Shown here: positions 55,990 through 64,000 of the stretch, one piece after another
How the letters are laid out: the number at the start of each line of letters is the position of its first letter
Numbering within the stretch: position 1 is the stretch's first letter
Assembly (NCBI GenBank): GCA_963682025.1
Contig: OY821521.1
Span: 169,191,165-169,255,164, forward strand
Source: Cordilura impudica
Lineage: Eukaryota; Arthropoda; Insecta; Diptera; Scathophagidae
Reading direction: 5' to 3'
DNA length: 64,000 nt
Position numbers and translations under genes: made by a program
The notes under the pieces: model-generated
Told to the model about the DNA's origin: nothing
Seen by the model: the letters and a program-made list of their open reading frames with translations, nothing else
Databases searched by the model: none

Positions 55990-57291
55990 AATCACGAAAC
56001 GGGTAGAGCGAACTGAGTCCCGGACAATTGGAATGAGTTCACTAATCTCAGAAGAACATTACTCATGATAGTATCTACAGAAGAGTGCTACATAACCCAC
56101 TTTTGGCATGAGACGGAAGTGGGAATGGCCTTATACGAGACCCAGGCAGGGGTCCCACAGGGCTCAGTACTGGGGCCGTTACTGTGGAATGTCATGTCAT
56201 GTTCTTGAAGTTGAGATTCCAGAGGAGGCCGATATCATAGGATTCGCAGACGATATAGCCGTAGTAGTCAGTGCACGCTTCCTGGACGAAGTGCAACTGT
56301 ATGCGAACGAGACGATCCGCTTAGTAAGTTCCTGGCTCGGAAGGGCAGGAGTAAAATTTGCCGCTCACAAAACGAAGCCAGTTTTGATTAGCGGACGCAA
56401 GAAGATATAAATCTTGGGAATATAAGTGGGTAATGTCGAAATCGCATCCTCACAGGCGTTAACATACCTGGGACTCAAGATCGATGATCGGCTGTGCTTC
56501 AAGGCACATATGGAATATGCATGCCAGAAGGCGGCAGCAGATGGAAACGCATTTGCGAGGATAATGCCAAATACTGGTGAGCCCCGTAAGAACCGATGGA
56601 TCCTAATCGCAAGGGCAGTGAACTCCATATTTCTGTATTAGAAGCTCGTCAAAACGAAACTTACTCTCGTTGTATAGACGAAATTATCTGAAAGTCTGCA
56701 GCGGGTACAGGACCATATCATTGGAGGCAATAGGTCTGCTAGCTGGAATGATACCAATCGACCTACCAGCAGACGAAAAACAGAGAGTCTGTGTCGCAAT
56801 TGGGGAAAACCCCGAGGAAAATAGATAAGAGAGGCGGCGCGTGGAAACGGACGAGACAATAAACCAGTGTCAAAGAAGGTGGGACAACACGCGCAAGGAA
56901 AATTGGGCCCACAGACTAATAGCTAGGTTAAGAAGTGGATAGACTGAAAACATGGCGAAATTTACTATAACTTGACGCAGTTCTTAACCGGCCACGAAGG
57001 TTTCAGGAGCTACCTCTTTAAATGCCGACATGATGATTCACCACTGTGCCCAAGATGTCCGGAAATATATAAAGATGCGGAACTGTTTTCTTTGAATGTC
57101 CCAGATTCGATGAATGCAAGCGCATCGTTTTCAGGGAAATTGGTCAGGATATAGATGCAACTCTAAGAATGGAGGAAAACTGGAATTTGGTCTGCAACTT
57201 TGTAACCACCATCTATCAGACAATACGCATGGAAGAGAACATGCCTAAGAGGATAAGAGCATCCATATCTCGGAATTCAGGAGTATCCTAA
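55990..57291 (+). pseudogene. R1-clade non-LTR retrotransposon, C-terminal part of ORF2
   Basis: The plus strand reads MALYETQAGVPQGSVLGPLL (about 56125-56185), then after frame changes EEADIIGFADDIAVVVSARF (catalytic FADD intact, about 56240), LVSSWLGRAGVKFAAHKTKP and ALTYLGLKIDDRLCFKAHME (56455-56515). A zinc-finger-like C-terminal region follows (HDDSPLCPRCPEIYKDAE, about 57025), then EIGQDIDATLRMEENWNLVC and TIYQTIRMEENMPKRIRASI before TAA at 57289-57291. The AHKTK and IGFADDIAV wording and the C-terminal CCHC finger are typical of R1 elements, which usually insert in 28S rDNA. This copy is outside rDNA, 5'-truncated, and has several frameshifts and stops. Confidence 0.85.
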
Positions 57292-57299
57292 GCCACTAA

Positions 57300-58575
57300 C
57301 CAGCCCCGAGAAGTAATACCTAACGGCACTGCCGCGGGGAGAGTGGTTGAAGATTGGGGAGTCTGCTTTTTCGTGAGTAGGCGGTTGACACGGGTCGAAT
57401 CTCACATATGAGGGACACCATTGATATCTTTAGAAGAATTTGCCGTCCCCAGAAACTAATGAAAAAAGCCCACATTCCGGGGCCACTATGCTCTAACGAG
57501 TCAATAGAGTTGGATATCCTATTGTCTTTGCACATGATCCAGTAGCTCCAAAATAGACTTTGAAGCTCCTGCCCACGATCTCCCTGCCCACATATGGGAG
57601 TTCTATTCCATTTTCGTTCGGATGTAAGTGGTGCGGCTTTTAAGGAGATCAGTGTTAGGAATAAAACATATAATGCCGATTGTAGACTGATCTATTTTTT
57701 ATTCACACATTACTCTTTACTGTCTGAAAACTATTATAAGCTATGAGAGCAATGAGAGCTTACAAATAATAAAGAGAACCTTTTTATAAATACACATCAA
57801 CCAGAAGGAGTGAAGTACTTCTTGCACCGTATTAGAAAACCAAGACACTTGAATGCTTCTTTTGGCACTTGAAAATCATGCCCTTTCCAACGAACACCAA
57901 ATGGAATTCTCATGTCCAGATTATCCAATTCCTTAATACCTATACCACCCATATATACAGATGACATTGGTTAATCCATGGCCCTGTGGGTCAACAAACA
58001 ACATTGAGACTTCTGCGCATTAAAATCAACCCTATTCGCTTTACTCCACTCGGATATATTTAACAGGTATTAATTGAGTGTGCCATTCATTGTCCGCCTT
58101 TTGCCCCCAACCTCCAGAAGGCTTGGCCTACAGTTGAAAGAAAATGAATGGCTGTCATCTGCGAAAGAGAATATAGAGTCAAAAGTTTGACCACGAAGAT
58201 CGTTCAGAAAGATATGGAAAAGAGAAGGAGAAGGAACGGAACCTTGGGGTACCCAAGAATTAAGCTGAAACTCATTAGATGAGACCCCATCAATAACAAG
58301 ACGTACTGTTCGGTCTCTGAGAAAACTCGATATAAATCGAGAGAAGTCATTAGCGACCCCAAATGAAATAAGCTTTGATATCAATACATCGAGCCACACA
58401 TGATCGAATGCCGTGAAAATATCTAGAGCAGAAGGTAGAGCTAACAGGTCTCTCGTGAAACGATTTCTACGGAAGCCATACTGTCGATCATTAAGAAGTG
58501 AGTTGGCATCTAGGTAGTTCACAAGATGGAAATTGATCATTCTGAACTCCTGATGTTTTACTAAAACAACCACTT
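57300..58575 (-). pseudogene. Jockey-like non-LTR retrotransposon, reverse transcriptase relic
   Basis: The minus strand reads LNDRQYGFRRNRFTRDLLAL (about 58510-58450), FTAFDHVWLDVLISKLISFG, SSFLRDRTVRLVIDGVSSNE, WVPQGSVPSPSLFHIFLNDL and DSIFSFADDSHSFSF (catalytic FADD present, about 58160). After frame changes come WSKANRVDFNAQKSQCCLLT (about 58020) and VRWKGHDFQVPKEAFKCLGF (about 57860). After an insertion-like gap (about 57620-57790) come MEYNSHMWAG (about 57600) and RISNSIDSLEHS (57520). The order is that of jockey-clade palm, thumb and C-terminal regions. G of the GVPQG motif is changed to W. It abuts the R1-like relic tail to tail. Confidence 0.85.
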
Positions 58576-59426
58576 AATTTATAAAATATTAAGCCTACAA
58601 ACTTCAATATTAATTATCTTTTCTCTAGTAGTTTCTATGAATATCGTAATGTTTCATCTTAATTCAAACGTCCATCAGAAAACTAACAAAATATTGGTAT
58701 TAATATTTATACATATTTCTACTTATCATTAGACTCCAGCAACATTTATAAATAGCCTATACAAACATTATATTTTCCATATACTTAATACTTAAACTTA
58801 TGGCACAAATTATCAGGTACTTAGGAATATACGACTATAAGAGTTCTTAGTATATTTGACTAAAGTTTTACTCATACATATACTAAATTTGCCATAAATT
58901 AGTTATGTCAGCACAAACATAATAGTTTATGAAGAGGGTAGTTTGATAAATCATGAAAAGTATAATCCATGATAACATTATTAGTTTATATATTAATTCC
59001 AAGTTTTTAAGTTTGAAAAGATAAATAAAATTATTTTTTTACTGATTCCCTAAATTAAAAAAAAAAAAAATTGTTTTCAATAATTCTTTAACAACCTACG
59101 TTTCTCAGTATAAAAGCTTTATTTTAAATACAAGCAAACAATAAGCTTCTAACTAAAACAACCATGCGTGTATAGAAGACAACAACAACAACATCATTGA
59201 TGACTAGTAAAACAAGAACTATATATAACATTGGCAGCAGAGCTGCTACAAGAAATTTCTCTAAAATATTGTTTAATGTTTCTTGTTGGATAATTTGTTG
59301 GTTTGATGTTTACATTTGACGCACAACACAGAACTTACAACCATTATATACACTTGCTAGAAAAAGTATTCGTACTCTTGAGGATAAAAATTTTGAATAT
59401 TAATACAATTCTTCTTTATAAATAAA
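58576..59426. other. Noncoding interval
   Basis: A+T-rich, with nothing recognised. Confidence 0.4.
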
Positions 59427-60075
59427 AACAAGTAAGAAAATCATACGATACCCTATACCATGGGTTTTGAGACCCTATCGCTTCGGTCCAACTAATTGGA
59501 TATAGAAAATAAGCATGAACCAAATTTGAGTGACATTGCCATTAATTTTTTTTGCCTTTGGATATGAAAAAATTCAAATCGGATGTTATATTTGTGTGGG
59601 GACTAGGTCGAGAAATGGACCGATACTGACCATATTTTTTAAGGTTACTTACTTTCTGCAAAAACTTATACAAACCAAATTTTAGAAAAATCTGTGTAAT
59701 ATTTTTGTTTTTTGATAGATTTAAGGGAAGATCATGAATCAGCTTTTTGTGGGGGCAATGACTAAGACTTGTCATATGGGGTTTATTTTTGAACTTCTGA
59801 TAAATGGGTGTAATAAACTTATACAAACGCAATTTGACCGAAATCTACATGATAATTTTGATATTATGGCAATTTACGGTGATCTCATAGGGACCATTTG
59901 TATGGGAAGTAGGTCTGAACATAAACCAATTTGCACCATTTTCAATAGCGTTTATACTATGGCCGATAAAAGCTTATATACCCAATTTCATCGAAATATA
60001 TTCATACTTGCGGACTGTAGTTTGATTAAAAATTTACATGGACGGATTGACGGACGGACTTATCGACAAACGGAT
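59427..60075 (-). mobile_element. DINE-1-like element, diverged, one end missing
   Basis: Begins AACAAGTAAGAAAATCATACG, so the 24-bp palindrome is deleted, but CGATACCCTATACCATGGG follows. The body is about 80% like other copies. It stops after the GACGGACGGAC tract (about 60050). A (TTA)n/(TTTA)n run follows at 60078-60118. Confidence 0.75.
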
Positions 60076-60264
60076 GTATTATTATTATTATTGTTATTAT
60101 TTATTTATTTATTTATTTCCACTACTATCATAACAAGAATAAATCTTATGGATTACAGTGATAGCTTTATTTATCTCAGCAGTATATATGTATATAGTAA
60201 TATCTCAATATACCTTTTCATACGATAATTTCAAAACTTTTAAACGTTACCATTTACACGGTAT

Positions 60265-61190
60265 ATATATAATATTAAAAGGTAAGGCGATTTTTTGTGA
60301 ATGATGATTTGTATCTTATTTGAAAGTTTATTCTTTTTAGCTGTCCACCAGACTTACAGATTTTTAAATTTTTACATTTTTTTTTTTTTTTTTTTTGAGT
60401 AAAATGCACTTAAAGTTGCTACTAACACATACATAAAATTATACAAGCCTAAGGGCCATTCTTACAACTTGCAAATAGCTAAAGTTAGTATGTTATCGGG
60501 CAGATTATTAGTTTTTCGTTGCCTTTAACTTTTAACGTGAGGTTTATGTATTTAATGTTGCCACATTTTCTGATATATGAAGAAGAAATTCACCCAATTT
60601 AGTTTTGGAAATAAATTTATTTGCATATATTTAAATATATGCTTGTATATTTTTTAAAAAGTTTTATTACACATTTACAACAATTATGGCACTTATAATA
60701 AAGGTGTTTAGTTTTTATTCTATTGTTTGTTTGCGAAAAAATAAAGGAACGTTGCCACTACGTATTTTATAAAGCAATTCATTTGGTCAAAAGTAATCGG
60801 TGTTTCCTTTAGTGTTGCCACAATATCAAAAATATTAATTTTATTTTACTGTGAAGTTGTAATAACGAAAAGAAGTTAAAGGTAACTTTATTGCTCACTT
60901 TAGCTAAAGTTACCTTTAACTAACATTTACTTTAAAGGTAAGTTGTAATAATGGCCCTAAGTGTGTATTTATTACATATGTTAATGTGTTTGCAAAAAAA
61001 TGAGTTTTTTTTCATCATTCACAATAATAATTGTGTTGAATTAAAAAATTTTTTTGAACATAAACCAATTATTGGACATAATCCGATAACGACAATAACG
61101 CAATCGATATTTAAAAAGCGTTGAATTCTGAATTGGCTAAAATTTATAAGCATACCCTTAGGGTCTTTATCAAATAAAAAAATCAATGTG
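60265..61190 (+). mobile_element. Diverged non-autonomous Helitron interrupted by a MITE
   Basis: Traces of the 380-bp family appear in order: ATAATATTAAAAGGTAAGGC, TGAAAGTTTATTCTTTTTAG, GTTGCTACTAACACATACAT, then after the MITE GTGTGTATTTATTACATATG and AAGCATACCCTTAGGGTC (about 61150). The 3' hairpin and CTAG are absent. Confidence 0.65.
60453..60957. mobile_element. Tourist-like MITE with TAA target duplication
   Basis: It starts GGGCCATTCTTACAACTT and ends AAGTTGTAATAATGGCCC, flanked by TAA at 60450-60452 and 60958-60960. GGGCC ends and a TWA duplication fit PIF/Harbinger-type MITEs. The inverted similarity continues inwards (AGCTAAAGTTA near 60477, mirrored near 60900). It has no coding sequence and sits in a Helitron relic. 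Confidence 0.85.
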
Positions 61191-61234
61191 AGTCCGACCA
61201 CAGGGGAGATGTGTTAACACCCACACCTTTTCCA

Positions 61235-61525
61235 ATTGAATTTCAGAAAGTATCAATTGATTTTCAGAAAGTATTAATTGTATTTCAGAAAACATCAATT
61301 GAATTTTAGAAAGTATCAATTGTATTTCAGAAAACATCAATTGATTTTCAGAAATACTTAACTATATTTCAGAAAACATCAATTGAATTTTAGAAAGTAT
61401 GAAATGTATTTCAGAAAACATCAAATGTATTTCAGAAAGTATCAAAATAATTTCAGAAAACATCAAATGCATTTCAGAAATTATCAAATGTATTTCAAAA
61501 AATATCAATTGAATTTCAGAAAATA
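61235..61525 (-). repeat. 21-bp repeat, left arm
   Basis: About 14 units of TTTCAGAAA(G/A)(T/C)ATCAATTG(A/T)A. Orientation is opposite to the right arm. Confidence 0.9.
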
Positions 61526-61749
61526 TCCTACAATGCCGAAAAGTTATTATTGTTTCTATTAGTGATTTGGAGTCGCAGAAAATGTTTAGCAATATTTTGA
61601 CTTATGTGCTATTTGCTGGAAAATAAACTATCAAGGGCGGCCTTTTAATCGAAAGAAGATGATGACTTTATTTGTTAGTCAGCTACAATATAAATACCAG
61701 GATAGAATTTTGACCGATTTTGAAGTCATTATTTTGAAAAAACACGTTT

Positions 61750-62012
61750 ATATCGTCACCTAAAATGCAAAAGGCCGTAACTAACAAAAAGGTCAAAATC
61801 GACTTTTGTATTGTGGTTACGGCCTTCTACTTAAAAACTGTTATTTTACCATAAATTTGTTTTCATAAAAAAAATCCATCTTTATTTTTCAGCTTGATTC
61901 TAAAATTTGTGTTTTAAGTTTAAAGTAGTTTTTGTTTTATGATGTTTTTTGCTTCTCCTATAAAAAAAATAAAAATATTAGTTACGGCCTTTTGCATTTT
62001 AGGTGACGATAT
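61750..62012. mobile_element. MITE with perfect 35-bp terminal inverted repeats
   Basis: ATATCGTCACCTAAAATGCA and the following 15 bases (61750-61784) are the exact reverse complement of 61978-62012. The 263-bp element has no coding sequence. A third copy of the GTTACGGCC motif lies inside at about 61818-61830. If the outermost ATAT is a 4-bp duplication the true ends are CGTCACC; this cannot be decided because ATAT is self-complementary. Confidence 0.9.
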
Positions 62013-62089
62013 GTAATTTTCAAGAAATATTACAAACCCAGTGTAATACTTAAAAAAAATATATTTTTATATAGCGTTCTGTCTATTTT

Positions 62090-62625
62090 TCTGAGACTCA
62101 ATTGATATTTTCTGAAACTCAATTCATATTTTTTGAAGTAAATTTAATAATTTCTGAAATACATTTGATGTTTTCTGAAACACATTTGATAATTCCAGAA
62201 ATAAATGTTATTTTTTCTGAAATACATTTGATGTTTTCTGAAATACATAAGATAATCGCTGAAATACATTTGATGTTTTCTGAAATACATTTAAAATTTT
62301 CTGAAATACATTTGATGGTTCCTGAAATATATTTGATAATTTCTGAAACACATTTGATGTTTTCTGAAATACAATTGATCTTTTCTGAAATACATTTGAT
62401 AATTGCTGAAACTCAATTGATATTTTCTGAAATTCAATTGATATTTGCCGAAATACAAATGACAATTTCTGAAGATCAATTGATGTTTTCTGAAATACAA
62501 TTGATTATTTCTGAAAATCAATTTATACTTTCTGATATTCTATTGATGTTTTCTAAAATTCAATTGATACTTTCTGAAAATCAATTGATATTTTTTGTAA
62601 TAGAATTTATACTTTCTGAAACATA
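62090..62625 (+). repeat. 21-bp repeat, right arm part 1
   Basis: About 25 units TTTCTGAAATACATTTGATG with substitutions. Because the unit length is a multiple of three, both strands stay open for more than 75 codons; the plus strand gives repeats of SEIHLMF. Confidence 0.9.
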
Positions 62626-63640
62626 AAATGATCTTCCTTCTGTAATTAAACACTCAACTACATTAATGTATGCAGACGATGTAAAGTTAATTTTTACCCT
62701 CAACAATCTTGATCAACAATCACTTTTACAGAATGATATTGATCGTTTAACTACTTGGTGTAATATGAATCTAATGGACCTAAATGTCAAAAAATGCAAA
62801 TATATGATTTTTACAAGATCAATTCCAATAAATGGTCGGTATATCATGAATAATGCTGTGCTTGATTTAGTTGATTCATTCAACGACCTTGGCGTACTTC
62901 TGGATAAAAAATTAGACTTTAGAAGTCATATTTCGCTAACAATAATTAAAGCTACTGGTGTACTTGGATTCATTAAACGGTGGGCTAAAGATTTTTCGGA
63001 TCCGTATACGACAAAACAATTGTTTACTACCTTGGTAAGACCAATACTCGAATATGGGTCTGTGGTCTGGGATCCGCAATATCATATACATTCGAATAAA
63101 ATTGAATCAGTTCAAAAACAATTTTTGTTATTTTGTCTTCGTGGTTTGGGCTGGGATCCTAATATGAGGTTGCCATCTTATGAAAATCGTCTGGCTCTAA
63201 TTAAGCTTCCTACATTGAAAAGTCGCAGACATATGCTAAATGTTACTTTCCTGTTAAAACTGTTAAATGGTAGTCTTAAATCTGAATTTCTTATCAACAA
63301 AATAAATATAAATATTCCTTTTCGATCATCAAGAAATTATAACTTTCTAACTATCAAATATTATTGTACAAACTATGCTAATTTTAATCCACTACGTAGA
63401 ATTTGTGATAAGTTTAATATGCTGTATCAGTTTATTGATTTTAAAAAAGTTTGGATATTGTGAGAAGAGATATTATATTACACTTAAATGCATTAAATCA
63501 ACTGAATTAAATAAATGTTATATATCAATTTTGTTAAATGTTTAATTATATATATAAATTATAATATAAATGTACATATACTTTAAGTAGTCTGTAAGGA
63601 TGATTCCATAGACTGAATAAATAAATAAATAAATAAAATA
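62626..63640 (+). mobile_element. 5'-truncated jockey-type LINE inserted in the repeat arm
   Basis: A non-LTR retrotransposon 3' part, with coding sequence to 63463, a short 3' region and a terminal (AAAT)n run at about 63617-63638. The 21-bp repeat resumes at 63641, so the insertion is younger than the foldback arm. No clear target duplication could be delimited in the repetitive flank. Confidence 0.85.
62627..63463 (+). CDS. Non-LTR reverse transcriptase, C-terminal 265-280 residues, open
   Basis: The frame is already open at the 5' truncation point (NDLPSVIKHSTTLMYADDVKL). The ATG at 62666 is internal to the original protein, not a real start. YADD is the catalytic box (about 62670). WCNMNLMDLNVKKCKYMIFT and DSFNDLGVLLDKKLDFRSHI are the palm-to-thumb segments, followed by RPILEYGSVVWDPQY. 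The C-terminal region RLPSYENRLALIKLPTLKSR (about 63170-63225) is typical of jockey-like proteins. There are no internal stops or frameshifts, unlike every other retrotransposon here. The endonuclease and fingers are missing, so no functional enzyme is made. Confidence 0.9.
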   Translation, partial: NDLPSVIKHSTTLMYADDVKLIFTLNNLDQQSLLQNDIDRLTTWCNMNLMDLNVKKCKYMIFTRSIPINGRYIMNNAVLDLVDSFNDLGVLLDKKLDFRSHISLTIIKATGVLGFIKRWAKDFSDPYTTKQLFTTLVRPILEYGSVVWDPQYHIHSNKIESVQKQFLLFCLRGLGWDPNMRLPSYENRLALIKLPTLKSRRHMLNVTFLLKLLNGSLKSEFLINKININIPFRSSRNYNFLTIKYYCTNYANFNPLRRICDKFNMLYQFIDFKKVWIL

Positions 63641-63712
63641 CAATTGATGTTTTCTGAAAATCAATTGATGTTTCCTGAAATATAATTGATGTTTTCTGAA
63701 ATACAATTGGAA
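63641..63712 (+). repeat. 21-bp repeat, right arm part 2
   Basis: Three units of the right arm continue after the LINE insertion and lead into the outer end CAATTGGAAAAGGTGT. Confidence 0.9.
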
Positions 63713-63720
63713 AAGGTGTA

Positions 63721-64000
63721 GTAATTAAAAAAAAGACCTAAGTTTATTTCTGACTTCTTCAAAGTTTTCCTAGTATTTAGCTTTTTAATGTATCAGGCAG
63801 CTGTTCACAACAGATAATGGAATTTCAACTATGTGTGTGTTAAAGGTCAAGTAAAATAAAGACGACAATAAATCTATGGAAGTTGGCAAATAGAAAAGTA
63901 AACAAATACGTGGAAAGAAGAAAAGTTGACGAGAAAGGTTTAGTTTTCATTTTTCTTCAAGAAAGTTAAGCGATTTTAACAAAATTATAAAGAGAATATG
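63721..64000. other. Spacer to the window end
   Basis: Nothing is recognised. Confidence 0.4.

Larger units (their letters stand above)
61222..63719. mobile_element. Foldback element with 21-bp tandem-repeat arms
   Basis: The outer ends are inverted: CACACCTTTTCCAATTGAA at 61222 and ACAATTGGAAAAGGTGT ending at 63719. The left arm (to 61525) is made of about 21-bp units TTTCAGAAAACATCAATTGAA. The right arm (62090-63712) is made of the reverse complement, TTCTGAAATACATTTGATGT and variants. This is the architecture of Drosophila foldback (FB) elements, whose long ends are tandem short repeats; the unit here differs and relatedness is not shown. The loop 61530-62085 holds a MITE, and the right arm holds a LINE insertion. 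A target duplication is not evident. Confidence 0.75.

Noticed and set aside
57292..57610. 3' untranslated region of the R1-like element
   Set aside because: The minus strand here reads as jockey-type C-terminal sequence, which explains it better.
62102..62626. 174-codon frame with SEIHLMF repeats, and opposing frames on the other strand
   Set aside because: The 21-bp repeat keeps all frames open; there is no non-repeat protein sequence or start context.

Overview
The window is A+T-rich, repeat-dominated nuclear DNA from an insect, most likely a non-Drosophila higher fly (Schizophora); the host assignment is inference. The grounds are nine copies of a DINE-1-like repeat with a (GTCY)n core, relics of R1-, jockey- and RTE-like non-LTR retrotransposons, a PIF1-type Helitron helicase, a MADF-domain exon and a spliceosomal-type donor site. 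I found no intact host gene, rRNA, functional tRNA or CRISPR array. Every coding trace belongs to, or lies inside, a mobile element, and almost all are broken.

Layout. 0-3.2 kb: a composite DINE-1-like repeat split by a foldback element. 3.9-5.45 kb: Ty3/gypsy gag-pol relic. 5.77-8.30 kb: about 360 copies of the heptamer TTTATAA. 8.4-9.2 kb: a MITE. 11.28-13.26 kb: decayed Helitron. 15.9-17.8 kb: RTE-like reverse transcriptase relic. 17.8-20.6 kb: a large palindromic element with a broken MADF exon and four tRNA-like segments. 22.6-27.3 kb: an AAGTACC minisatellite cut by two DINE-1-like insertions. 28.6-31.6 kb: scraps of mariner-like and hAT-like transposases, non-autonomous Helitrons and an inverted repeat. 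32.5-37.6, 39.5-41.1 and 50.9-54.2 kb: three defective copies of an element whose transposase resembles the RAG1/Transib core. 38.0-38.7 and 44.2-46.5 kb: an element with roughly 530-bp terminal inverted repeats and a broken DFAENY/SDG-type protein. 47.9-49.6 kb: a CGCAAAATC minisatellite. 56-58.6 kb: R1-like and jockey-like relics lying tail to tail. 59.4-63.7 kb: a DINE-1-like relic, a Helitron relic holding a Tourist-like MITE, and a foldback element whose arms are 21-bp tandem repeats, itself hit by a MITE and a 5'-truncated LINE.

The recurring theme is long inverted repeats. At least six separate structures pair over hundreds of bases: 522-2160, 17774-20645, 29919-30975, 33588-36569, the 44.2-46.5 kb element and 61222-63719. 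Several are nested, so insertion order can be read. The best candidates for something undescribed are the palindromic MADF/tRNA-like element, the DFAENY/SDG element with its long terminal repeats, and the foldback with minisatellite arms. All alignments were made by eye; family names rest on motif recognition, not database searches.
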